Origin: a bacterium
Lineage (GTDB): Bacteria > Patescibacteriota > Minisyncoccia > UBA11713 > 2-01-FULL-45-33
Reading direction: 5' to 3'
DNA length: 34,897 bases
NCBI GenBank assembly: GCA_030648495.1
Contig: JAUSHV010000030.1
Location: 1 to 34,897 of the forward strand
Positions 1-7,007 of the stretch are shown here, piece after piece; the stretch's first letter is position 1, and each line of letters opens with the position of its first letter. The notes under the pieces are model-generated. The model saw only the letters and a list, made by a program, of their open reading frames with translations, searched no databases and was not told the DNA's origin. Made by a program: the position numbers and the translations under genes.

Positions 1-186
1 TCCAAAAAAGGCAGATATTTCTTTGGTTGCTCCAAATGGCCTAAGTGTGATTTCGTCGCCTGGGCGCTCCCCGGATCTCCCGAAGATATAAAACAAAAAG
101 AAAGGGCGGCTGCTAAAGCCGCAGCCGCAGAAAATTCTGGAGAAAAAGAAAAAGCCCCCGAAGAGGCTTTCAATACGCCGATGTAG
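1..186 (+). CDS. topA: DNA topoisomerase I, C-terminal end (partial)
   Basis: Only the last 61 codons are in the window; the 5' part lies upstream. The fragment opens with the block KKGRYFFGCSKWPKCDFVAW, which is the C-terminal zinc ribbon of bacterial type IA topoisomerases (one CxxxxxC pair visible, the partner cysteines would be upstream). It is followed by an alanine/lysine/glutamate-rich tail. The enzyme relaxes negative supercoils, and its zinc ribbons help bind single-stranded DNA. The stop at 184-186 overlaps the end of the convergent gene by 17 bases. No terminator hairpin is visible between them. Assignment rests on the zinc-ribbon block alone, so a different protein with such a ribbon is possible but less likely. 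Confidence 0.75.
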   Translation, partial: SKKGRYFFGCSKWPKCDFVAWALPGSPEDIKQKERAAAKAAAAENSGEKEKAPEEAFNTPM

Positions 187-1216
187 GCGTACGGTGATGA
201 GGTTGTTTGGAATCTCTGCCGGAAATCCATTCGATTAGATCGAGAGGAAGTATGGTCCAATAAGCAGGATGGTCGAGAAACAAGCCTTCATTTAATCTTT
301 CTAAAATTTCATAGTTGGTTACGGTGTCCGCGGCGCGAATAGCAATTTCATCAAGGCTATGCCTATGAATAACAGCCCCTGAATCAACTTTAGCAGCCAA
401 TTTGGAATTATATACCAAAACGCCTTGATGCCTTTTGGCTTTGGGTATTTCGTAATCTGCAATCGCGGCAATTTGCCCGATATTTGAAAGTTCTTTAAGA
501 GTGCTTCCTTCTTTTTTGGCACGACCTTGATAAAGTACTGGAGCGAGTTTGGCTAGTTTATAGAAACGGAAAATATATGCTTCATCTAATGGTGGAAAAT
601 AAGTATTCATCACCGAAACATCTCCGCCAAAGGACGTCGGGAAACGATGCACTAACAAAGTCACTAGCCTTGCGGCGTCCCACCCGGCCTCTTCATAGAT
701 ATTAATCGGGTCTCCTGCAAACTTAGTTTTTAAAACATCAATGAGCTCTCTGATATTCCAAAAGCGCCATTCCAAAAAAGGGATGTCCGTCACTCCGCAA
801 AAAAATTTCCGTGCGGTTTCCAAATTTTCAAAATGAGGTTCAAGCAGCTCCGCAGTAATCGGCAATTCCCCAAAAGCCCGTAGAAAACATCTGTCCATTG
901 CAAAAGCGCCTGAAAAATTTTTGCCTCCCGGATTTTCAACTTCGAATTTTTTTGGAAATTCCGGAAGCCAATAAGCAAAATTGATTGCTCCGGTCACAAT
1001 TACCCACCTTGCAAAAGCCGTATCAGATGCCGGATAAAGCCCGGGAATAGTCCAATGCTCTATTTTTTTGCCTTGCAATTTCAACCACAAAACATATTTA
1101 TTCAGCGCTTCGTCTGAAATATGCACCCTTGAAGCGAGGGTTTCGGGCCATTTTTTTTGAAGTTTACGCCAATTCTTGACCACTTCCTGATCGCACGGCA
1201 AATAATTTGTTAGCAT
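170..1216 (-). CDS. Queuosine salvage protein, DUF2419 / Q_salvage family (queuosine 5'-phosphate N-glycosylase-like)
   Basis: The 348-residue product matches the whole length of the Qng1/DUF2419 family. Family blocks appear in order: INFAYW, the FSGAF...PIT stretch, FRFYKLAKLAPVLYQG, then GQIAAIADYEIPKAKRHQG, which contains the conserved ADY acidic/aromatic site, and near the end DEIAIRAADTVTNYE. Characterised members remove the queuine base from queuosine 5'-phosphate so that it can be reused for tRNA modification. The first in-frame start is a TTG at 1228; the ATG at 1216 is preferred because it is a stronger codon with a weak GAG seven bases upstream. No queuine transporter or tRNA-guanine transglycosylase gene is visible in the window. 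The 3' end overlaps topA. Function is inferred from family resemblance; I am fairly sure of the family. Confidence 0.8.
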   Translation of the reverse strand: MLTNYLPCDQEVVKNWRKLQKKWPETLASRVHISDEALNKYVLWLKLQGKKIEHWTIPGLYPASDTAFARWVIVTGAINFAYWLPEFPKKFEVENPGGKNFSGAFAMDRCFLRAFGELPITAELLEPHFENLETARKFFCGVTDIPFLEWRFWNIRELIDVLKTKFAGDPINIYEEAGWDAARLVTLLVHRFPTSFGGDVSVMNTYFPPLDEAYIFRFYKLAKLAPVLYQGRAKKEGSTLKELSNIGQIAAIADYEIPKAKRHQGVLVYNSKLAAKVDSGAVIHRHSLDEIAIRAADTVTNYEILERLNEGLFLDHPAYWTILPLDLIEWISGRDSKQPHHRTPTSAY

Positions 1217-1259
1217 CAAAATTCTCAAATCTAGCTATAGATTAACAAATACCATGTCA

Positions 1260-1288
1260 TTGTCAATTGATAATTCGCGCGCTAAAAT
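1260..1288 (+). promoter_or_regulatory. Promoter of rel, apparently giving a leaderless mRNA
   Basis: TTGTCA at 1260-1265 and TAAAAT at 1283-1288 are separated by 17 bases, a good sigma-70-type match. The expected start of transcription, about seven bases downstream, falls at 1295-1298, at the rel start codon. No Shine-Dalgarno site fits before the ATG, so the mRNA is probably leaderless or nearly so. Confidence 0.6.
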
Positions 1289-1297
1289 ATTATTACA

Positions 1298-3010
1298 ATG
1301 TCTTGGGAAGAATATGAAAAAAAACTTACCGAACTCGGCTATAAAGAAGCTGCGGTAGAAAAAATAAAACCTGTTTTTCTATTTGCCGGGAAAACACATG
1401 AACATGAAAAAAGGGAGTCGGGAGAGCCATATTTCATCCATCCCATAGCCGTATCTTTGAGCATTGCTCATCTAAAGCTTGATGCGGATACAATATCGGC
1501 CGCACTTCTGCATGACGTTGTAGAAAACCAAGGAGTAAAAATAGAAACGATAAAAAAACAATTCGGGCCTGAAGTGGCTTTTTTAGTTGAAGGAGTTACC
1601 AAGGTAGACAAGGTCCGCTACCGCGGTGTAGAGCGCGCGATAGAATCATTAAGAAAAATGTTCCTGGCTTTGGCAGAGGACATCCGCGTCGTCATCATCA
1701 AACTCATGGACAGAAAACACAATATGGAAACGCTTGGGCCTTTGCCGCCTGACAAACAAAAAAGGATTGCTCTCGAAACCCTGGAACTCTATGCTCCCTT
1801 GGCCGACCGTCTGGGAATGTGGGAGATAAAAGCAAAATTGGAAGATCTGGCGTTCCCATACATTTATCCTGATGAATACAAATGGCTGCAAGACCAGATT
1901 AAAGAAAGAAAAGCGGTGGGCGAAGAATATTTAAAAACATTAAAACCCATAATCGAAGACGCGTTAAAAAAAGAAGGTATCGAAAAAATGCGTATTGTTT
2001 ACCGCGCCAAAAATCTTCTTTCAATCTGGAGAAAGCTTCTCCGGAACGAAATGAATTTCGACCGCATCATGGACCTGATCGCCATGCGGATTATCGTGGA
2101 TTCGGTGGAAGAGTGCTACAAAGCTCTGGGTATTTTGCATAAAGTGTGGAAACCTGTTCCGGGCCATATAAAAGATTTCATCGCGCTTCCAAAGCCAAAC
2201 GGCTACCAAAGCTTGCATACTTATGTCTTCGGCCCGGGGAAAAAAATTGTAAGCTTCCATATAAGAACGGAGGCTATGAATGAAGAAGCCGAACATGGCA
2301 TCGCTGCGCACTGGTTCTATGAAGCAGGCGGGAAAAAAGCGATCACCAAAAAGATGGACGAACAAAAATTCGCATGGGTCCGCCAGCTGCAGGAATGGCA
2401 GAAGGAACATGCTGACGGAGGAAGCGCCGAAACTTTATCGGCGCTCAAAATTGATTTTTTTAAGAACAGGATATTTGTTTTCACCCCAAAGGGCGATGTA
2501 ATAGACCTTCCTGAAGGAGCCACGCCAATCGATTTTGCCTACCATGTACATTCGGAAATCGGAAACAAAATGTCCGGAGCCAAAATTAATAATAAAATGG
2601 TCCAGTTTTCGCATAAGCTCGCCTCCGGAGACACGGTCGAAATATTGACTCAAAAAAACAAAAAACCGACCAAAGATTGGCTGGAATTCGCAAAGACATC
2701 TTTAGCCAAAGGGCATATCAGGTCTTTTTTAAGAAAAGAAGGAATTCTAGAGGTGCCGGCCAAGAAAAAAGAGAAATTCGAAGCCGTAATGACAGTAAAA
2801 GATCGGTTAGGGCTTCTCCGCGACATCACAACTGTGTTTTCTAATTTGAATATTAACATTGTCGGGACAAAATCAGGCGCTCTTACCCGCGAACATCACC
2901 GCATTACAATCGGCTTTTTACCAAACAAAAAAATATCTCACACAAAAATCCTCACCTCGCTCAAGCAAATCAAGAATGTTGAAAGCGTGGCGATTAAAGA
3001 GATAAAATAG
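1298..3010 (+). CDS. rel: RelA/SpoT-family (p)ppGpp synthetase/hydrolase
   Basis: This 570-residue protein makes and degrades the alarmone (p)ppGpp. Domains in order: HD hydrolase (about 20-190), synthetase (about 225-345, with HIKDFIALPKPNGYQSLHTYV and the IRTEAMNEEAEHGIAAHW block), TGS (about 390-455), and a C-terminal ACT/RAM domain (about 495-570, VKDRLGLLRDITTVFSNLNINI). It is shorter than the usual 700-740 residues, with the region between TGS and ACT reduced. Hydrolase residues R39, H48, H72-D73, E76, D138 and N142 are present, but the usual aspartate after E76 is asparagine (HDVVEN rather than HDVVED). Synthetase motifs look intact. It stands alone behind its own promoter, and parB ends convergently 10 bases away. 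Confidence 0.93.
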   Translation: MSWEEYEKKLTELGYKEAAVEKIKPVFLFAGKTHEHEKRESGEPYFIHPIAVSLSIAHLKLDADTISAALLHDVVENQGVKIETIKKQFGPEVAFLVEGVTKVDKVRYRGVERAIESLRKMFLALAEDIRVVIIKLMDRKHNMETLGPLPPDKQKRIALETLELYAPLADRLGMWEIKAKLEDLAFPYIYPDEYKWLQDQIKERKAVGEEYLKTLKPIIEDALKKEGIEKMRIVYRAKNLLSIWRKLLRNEMNFDRIMDLIAMRIIVDSVEECYKALGILHKVWKPVPGHIKDFIALPKPNGYQSLHTYVFGPGKKIVSFHIRTEAMNEEAEHGIAAHWFYEAGGKKAITKKMDEQKFAWVRQLQEWQKEHADGGSAETLSALKIDFFKNRIFVFTPKGDVIDLPEGATPIDFAYHVHSEIGNKMSGAKINNKMVQFSHKLASGDTVEILTQKNKKPTKDWLEFAKTSLAKGHIRSFLRKEGILEVPAKKKEKFEAVMTVKDRLGLLRDITTVFSNLNINIVGTKSGALTREHHRITIGFLPNKKISHTKILTSLKQIKNVESVAIKEIK

Positions 3011-3020
3011 AAGCGTTTTT

Positions 3021-3878
3021 TTACGCGATAGAAATTTGCGTCGGGAGAATTTTGTCGGAGATAGATTTTAGTTCCTCTTCGGAAAAAAATTCAATGGAGA
3101 TTTTGCCTGAGTTGCCTTTGGCTTTGCGCTCAATGTGAACGCGCGTGCCCAAAGCATTCTCCAATTTTTGCTGGAGATTCCGCGTATCCGGGTCAAGCGC
3201 CGCGCGCGCGCGCTCAACAGCTATGCTCCTCGCCGCCCTTTCAGCTTCCCTGACCGAAAGATTACTCGTTAAAATATTCGAATAAAGCTGTTTTTGATCT
3301 TCGGGATGGTCGGTAAGCATCAATAATGGCCGCGTATGCCCTTCTGAAATTTTACCTTCGGCCACGGCCTGCTGCATATCTCCCGGCAAAGTAAGAAGAC
3401 GTAGAGTATTCGCAACTACTTCCCTGCTTTTGCCTATTTTCTCCGCAACTTCGCGTTGAAGCATCCCGAACTCGTCAATCAATTTTTTAAACGCCCGCGC
3501 TTTTTCCATTGGGTTCAAATCCTCTCGCTGAAGATTTTCAACAAGTGCCAATTCCAGTTTCACTTTATTTGAAGTGTCATCGCGGATGATGACCGGAATT
3601 TGTGCGAGCCCAATCAGCTTCGCGGCGCGGAGCCTCCTCTCGCCCGCCAAGAGTTCGTATTCAACGGCTAACCTTGACCCCGCATCGGAGCCTATTTTTT
3701 CTTTTCTCGTCACTACAATAGGTTGTAAAACACCGTATTCCCTGATGGATTCAGCGAGGTCTTTTAGCGCGCCTTCCTCAAATTCCCGTCTTGGCTGATA
3801 AGGGTTGGGCACTATCCTGTCCAGCTCTATCCAAAATACGGATTCTTTTCGTTTTTCTTGTATATTTTGTTGGTCCAT
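3021..3878 (-). CDS. parB: Chromosome-partitioning protein ParB (CTP-dependent clamp)
   Basis: The 285-residue product has the ParB order: an N-terminal CTPase/nuclease-like domain with VPNPYQPRREF (24-34), IREYGVLQPIVV (45-56) and the CTP-binding GERRLRA (79-85), then ENLQREDLNPMEKA and a helix-turn-helix (about 140-160) that reads parS sites. A short C-terminal dimer region follows. It helps origin segregation. The frame stays open upstream to 3962, but that stretch runs through the tRNA gene, so the ATG at 3878 is the real start; it has no Shine-Dalgarno match. No parA partner is in the window, which is unusual because the two are normally adjacent. It lies 18 bases downstream of the tRNA and is probably co-transcribed with it. 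Confidence 0.92.
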   Translation of the reverse strand: MDQQNIQEKRKESVFWIELDRIVPNPYQPRREFEEGALKDLAESIREYGVLQPIVVTRKEKIGSDAGSRLAVEYELLAGERRLRAAKLIGLAQIPVIIRDDTSNKVKLELALVENLQREDLNPMEKARAFKKLIDEFGMLQREVAEKIGKSREVVANTLRLLTLPGDMQQAVAEGKISEGHTRPLLMLTDHPEDQKQLYSNILTSNLSVREAERAARSIAVERARAALDPDTRNLQQKLENALGTRVHIERKAKGNSGKISIEFFSEEELKSISDKILPTQISIA

Positions 3879-3895
3879 AATTTTAATAATACCAG

Positions 3896-3976
3896 TGCCC
3901 GAGGTGGGAGTCGAACCCACATGCCTTGCGGCACACGATTTTGAGTCGTGCGCGTCTGCCATTCCGCCACTCGGGC
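3896..3976 (-). tRNA. tRNA-Leu, anticodon CAA
   Basis: A full class II tRNA folds on the minus strand. The acceptor stem is GCCCGAG/CTCGGGC with discriminator A at 3896. The anticodon stem CACGA/TCGTG closes the loop CTCAAAA, giving anticodon CAA for UUG codons. A short variable arm (TGCC GCAA GGCA) and the T arm GTGGG-TTCGACT-CCCAC follow. The 3' CCA is not encoded, so a CCA-adding enzyme must supply it. A GATAAT box lies a few bases upstream but without a clear -35, so it may be read from the PAP2 transcript. Confidence 0.95.
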
Positions 3977-3994
3977 AAATTATCCTCTGGGCTT

Positions 3995-4525
3995 TTACTT
4001 ATATTGTAGCTTTTTAAATAAAACTTCAAGTAGCCAGGCTGAAAAGATACCCACCACCGCTCCTACAAAAATATCCGACGGCCAATGGACGCCTGCAGCA
4101 ACACGGGCCAATCCCATCGAAACCGCCGCCAAAAAAAACAATATACTTGTTTTGGGGTAGTAATAGTAAACGGCAAAAGCCACCGCGAAAGAAAAGGCAG
4201 CGTGTCCCGATGGCATTGCTCCGCCGGTGCTTTCGCTTATCAATTGATGAACGCCCTGCAAAACAGCGAATGGACGAGCCCGGTCCCATATTAAAACTAT
4301 AATCGGCTTAAAAATAAATCTCGCTAAAATTCCTGCGGAGAAAGCATGTACAATGACCCATTTCACGCGCGTTTGATTTTTATCGAACACAAAGAATGCG
4401 AAAACCGCTACTATCATTACATAGAGCAGATATTCGGCTTTAAAAATTATCCCCCAGTCATAAAAATCATTTATCCCCGCCCACGAATTGAGCCAGCGGA
4501 AAATTGAAAGGTCAATTTGATACAT
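3995..4525 (-). CDS. PAP2-family membrane phosphatase (undecaprenyl-diphosphatase-like)
   Basis: A 176-residue membrane protein with about five hydrophobic segments. The three PAP2 phosphatase motifs are present: an RARP version of the first (82-85, with K73 upstream), PSGH (105-108) and RVAAGVHWPSD (R141, H147, D151). Members dephosphorylate lipid pyrophosphates such as undecaprenyl pyrophosphate, or phosphatidic acid derivatives, at the outer membrane face. A lipid-carrier recycling role fits the other wall-precursor genes in the window, but substrate cannot be read from sequence. The gene ends 18 bases before the tRNA. A possible minus-strand promoter (TTGTTT, 16 bases, TAAGAT) would put the mRNA start almost at the ATG. 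Confidence 0.85.
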   Translation of the reverse strand: MYQIDLSIFRWLNSWAGINDFYDWGIIFKAEYLLYVMIVAVFAFFVFDKNQTRVKWVIVHAFSAGILARFIFKPIIVLIWDRARPFAVLQGVHQLISESTGGAMPSGHAAFSFAVAFAVYYYYPKTSILFFLAAVSMGLARVAAGVHWPSDIFVGAVVGIFSAWLLEVLFKKLQYK

Positions 4526-4543
4526 AGCTATATCTTACCCCAC

Positions 4544-4572
4544 TTGACACTAAAAACAAACGGTGCTAGGGT
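4544..4572 (+). promoter_or_regulatory. Promoter of the 129-aa gene
   Basis: TTGACA at 4544-4549 and TAGGGT at 4567-4572 with 17 bases between. The -35 is perfect and the -10 matches at three of six positions. The predicted transcript starts near 4579, leaving a 25-base leader with a strong Shine-Dalgarno site. This rules out the in-frame ATG at 4517 as the start. Confidence 0.6.
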
Positions 4573-4603
4573 GGTGGGAGAAGCAAAAAACAGGGAGGAA
4601 TAT

Positions 4604-4993
4604 ATGGGAGTAAGAATAGCCGATTATCCAGAAACGCCCAAAAATTCAGATAAAATAATGAAGGTGGCAAGATACCACGATCACGAAACAGTAGAAGAGG
4701 TAAATGTGTCGGAGTTGGCAAAGAACATATTGACCGCCGGTAGCAATGTCGCTGGGCGATACGCCTACGTAAAAGATTTCCCGCGCTTCGAATGTTCTAT
4801 CGGGATTCCTGACTTTGTAACGTTGGAAAAAAATATTACGGACTACTTCAGCAAGTATAATGCTGATTGCCTCAAAAGATTTGCCAAAAGAGAAACCGAG
4901 CATACTGCGGAGCGCGTAAAAAACTTAGCCGAAAAACTTGGAATTGCAGTCGAAGAAAGCAAACCAATCAGCGGCGTGCCAATGCTGGAATAA
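4604..4993 (+). CDS. Hypothetical protein, 129 aa
   Basis: I do not recognise this protein. It begins MGVRIADYPETPKNSDKI and has no signal peptide or membrane segment. The middle is mixed alpha/beta and the C-terminal half (about 75-115) is charged helix, ending near SGVPMLE. The ATG is chosen because GGGAGGA sits at 4591-4597, correctly spaced, and a promoter lies just upstream. A perfect terminator hairpin follows the stop, so this is a self-contained single-gene unit on the plus strand amid minus-strand operons. Two other plus-strand units here have the same design (59-aa gene at 9277; 74-aa/dehydrogenase pair at 19400), which suggests well-expressed genes. Cytoplasmic location is inferred. 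Confidence 0.7.
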   Translation: MGVRIADYPETPKNSDKIMKVARYHDHETVEEVNVSELAKNILTAGSNVAGRYAYVKDFPRFECSIGIPDFVTLEKNITDYFSKYNADCLKRFAKRETEHTAERVKNLAEKLGIAVEESKPISGVPMLE

Positions 4994-5001
4994 ATTATCA
5001 T

Positions 5002-5034
5002 CCTCGGACTTGTGTCCGAGGGTTTTATTTTTTC
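5002..5034 (+). terminator. Rho-independent terminator
   Basis: Perfect 8-bp stem CCTCGGAC/GTCCGAGG with a TTGT loop, followed by GTTTTATTTTTT. It ends the 129-aa gene. The hairpin also lies just past the folD stop on the other strand and could slow polymerase there, although that side lacks a T run. Confidence 0.9.
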
Positions 5035-5843
5035 GTCAACTCCACCAAATTTTTAAAAAGCATGGCGACGGTAAGAGGACCGACGCCGCCGGGGACGGGA
5101 GTAAAGAGTGATGCTTTTTCAGAAATTTTTGGATCCATGTCGCCGACAACTTTGCTTTTTGATTCTGAAGTTCCGCAATCTATTGCAATAACTCCTTCTT
5201 TTACCATTTCCATTTTTATAAAATTCGGTTTGCCAACGCCTGAAATTAAAATATCGCAGTTTAGTGTATATGCCTTAGAATCAAGAGTATTTTCGTCTAT
5301 AACAGTTACGGCAGCACCTTGATTTATAAGCCATGCCGCAACCGGCTTCCCAACTAAACGCCCTGCTCCCAAAACCACTGCGCGTTTCCCACGCGGTTCC
5401 ACAGAATTTTTTTCTAATATTAACTTAACCGCTCCGACAATCGGAGGCAAAATTTTAGAACGCCCGGATGTAAAAAGCCCGATACTTTTTGAAGAAAGTG
5501 TGTCCGGGTCTTTTTCCGGAATTATCGCATCCAAAATATATTGGGTGTTAATTTGTTTTGGCAGAGGCAACTGGACTATAACTCCCGTATTTTCTTTAAC
5601 ATGAATTACCTCTGAAATTTTTTCGCGCAGCTTGGTCGTGGAAATTTCCTCCGACAATTTATAAACTCTTACATCAATTCCGACTGCGCTGCCGAACTTC
5701 TTTTTTTGCTCCAAAAATTTTTCGGTAACCGGGTCGTTGCCCACTTGAATAACCGCTAACCTGATCTTTTTATCAAATTTTAAAACCTCGCTCGCAAGCG
5801 AGGCCTTTATTTCTTCCGCCAATTTTTTGCCATCAACGATCAT
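5025..5843 (-). CDS. folD: Bifunctional methylenetetrahydrofolate dehydrogenase / cyclohydrolase, divergent
   Basis: FolD interconverts 5,10-methylene-, methenyl- and 10-formyl-tetrahydrofolate. The 272-residue length and fold signatures fit: GVIVQLPLP (87-95), VVLGAGRLVGKP (156-167) and TPVPGGVGPLTVAML near the end. Several family residues differ. The catalytic YxxxK is FLEQK (F43, K47), so the lysine is kept but the tyrosine is phenylalanine. The PCTPxG block is not recognisable (PPIVG at 133-137). The GRS of the dinucleotide site is GAG (159-161), which in other FolDs would argue against NADP preference. The start overlaps the glyA stop by four bases (ATGA), so the two are coupled. Identity is secure; full activity is not. 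Confidence 0.88.
   Translation of the reverse strand: MIVDGKKLAEEIKASLASEVLKFDKKIRLAVIQVGNDPVTEKFLEQKKKFGSAVGIDVRVYKLSEEISTTKLREKISEVIHVKENTGVIVQLPLPKQINTQYILDAIIPEKDPDTLSSKSIGLFTSGRSKILPPIVGAVKLILEKNSVEPRGKRAVVLGAGRLVGKPVAAWLINQGAAVTVIDENTLDSKAYTLNCDILISGVGKPNFIKMEMVKEGVIAIDCGTSESKSKVVGDMDPKISEKASLFTPVPGGVGPLTVAMLFKNLVELTKK
5786..5803. repeat. 7-4-7 in-frame palindrome in folD
   Basis: CCTCGCT-CGCA-AGCGAGG with perfect arms, encoding ASLASEV near the FolD N-terminus. It has the same geometry as the palindrome in leuS at 15537-15554. Confidence 0.5.
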
Positions 5844-7000
5844 GATTTTGTTAAAATCCTATCGATCCTTTCCGCAATCTTCACCATATCTTTTTCTTTC
5901 ATTCCTTGGGTTGTAACCGCGGCCGTGCCGACACGGATGCCCGATGGGTCGAATGGGGAGCGTGTATCGTATGGAATAGTATTTTTATTTACTATGATTC
6001 CTTTTTTCTCCAAAAGTTCTTCCGCTGCCTTTCCGGAAATCTCGCGCGCCCAGGTATCCATTAAAAACAAATGCGAGTCTGTGCCGCCGGAAATTATCCT
6101 CCAACCCAATTTGTTAAGTTCCTTTGACAAAGCTCTCGCATTTTTCACAATCTGTTTTGCATATTTTTTGAATGCGGGACTTGTCGCTTCTTTTAGAGCT
6201 ACTGCAACAGCCGCAATTTGATTTACATGCGGACCGCCCTGCAAGCCGGGAAAAACGGCTTTATCGATGGCTTGAGACAATTCTTTTTTTGAAAATATTA
6301 TCGCGCTCCTTGGCCCCCGCAGAGTTTTATGAGTAGTTGTCGTGACGATATCCGCATATGGAAACGGGGAGGGATATGCGCCTCCGGCAACAAGGCCGGC
6401 GAAATGAGACATATCAATCATTAAAAGCGCCTCAACTTCGTCCGCAATTTTTCTTAATTTTTTAAAATCAATAATGCGCGAGTAGGCCGTGAATCCGGCA
6501 ACGATTAATTTTGGTTTTTCTCGCTTAGCTATTTTTCTAATTTCATCGTAATTTAACAACTCCGTTTTTTTATCTACTCCGAAATGAATCCATTTCCAAA
6601 GCTTGCCGGTCGCGCTCACAGAGTGTCCGTGTGTTAGGTGTCCTCCCATCGGAAGCGACATGCCCATTATTTTTGCCCTAAGCGGCACCAGTGCCAGATA
6701 AACCGCGAGGTTTGCGGGAGAACCGGAATAGGGCTGGACATTAACTCCCCACTTTGCAGAAGATAATCTAAAAAGTTTTAATGCCCGCCCTTTCGCCAAA
6801 TTTTCAACTTTATCTACTATTTCATTTCCGCCATAATATCTCTTGCCCGGGTAACCCTCAGCATATTTATTTGTAAAAACCGAACCAAGCACCTTCAAAA
6901 CATCCTCCGAAACATAATTTTCCGACGCGATTAAATTAATCACGTCCTTTTGCCGCCTCTCTTCCAGCTTTATTAACCGCCCAATTTCTTTGTCTCGCAT
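5840..7000 (-). CDS. glyA: Serine hydroxymethyltransferase
   Basis: This PLP enzyme converts serine and tetrahydrofolate to glycine and 5,10-methylene-tetrahydrofolate, which FolD uses next. The 386-residue protein shows the family order: INLIASENYVS near the N-terminus, YPGKRYYGGNE (50-60), the substrate/PLP block with D196 and H199 (MIDMSHFAGL), and TTTTHKTLRGPR with the Schiff-base lysine at 225. It is slightly shorter than the usual 410-420 residues, mostly at the C-terminus. It starts seven bases after the yvcK stop and overlaps folD, so it sits mid-operon. Confidence 0.95.
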   Translation of the reverse strand: MRDKEIGRLIKLEERRQKDVINLIASENYVSEDVLKVLGSVFTNKYAEGYPGKRYYGGNEIVDKVENLAKGRALKLFRLSSAKWGVNVQPYSGSPANLAVYLALVPLRAKIMGMSLPMGGHLTHGHSVSATGKLWKWIHFGVDKKTELLNYDEIRKIAKREKPKLIVAGFTAYSRIIDFKKLRKIADEVEALLMIDMSHFAGLVAGGAYPSPFPYADIVTTTTHKTLRGPRSAIIFSKKELSQAIDKAVFPGLQGGPHVNQIAAVAVALKEATSPAFKKYAKQIVKNARALSKELNKLGWRIISGGTDSHLFLMDTWAREISGKAAEELLEKKGIIVNKNTIPYDTRSPFDPSGIRVGTAAVTTQGMKEKDMVKIAERIDRILTKS

Positions 7001-7007
7001 TTTCGTA

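Noticed and set aside
3011-3020. Terminator in the rel-parB gap
   Set aside because: Only a GCG/CGC pair with a T run is present; the stem is too short to call.
3879-3962. Upstream extension of parB by 28 codons
   Set aside because: This stretch runs through the tRNA-Leu gene, which folds perfectly, and the homologous protein begins near MDQQNIQEKR.
4517-4603. Longer start for the 129-aa gene
   Set aside because: The upstream ATG lies before the -35/-10 promoter and has no Shine-Dalgarno site, whereas the ATG at 4604 has an excellent one.
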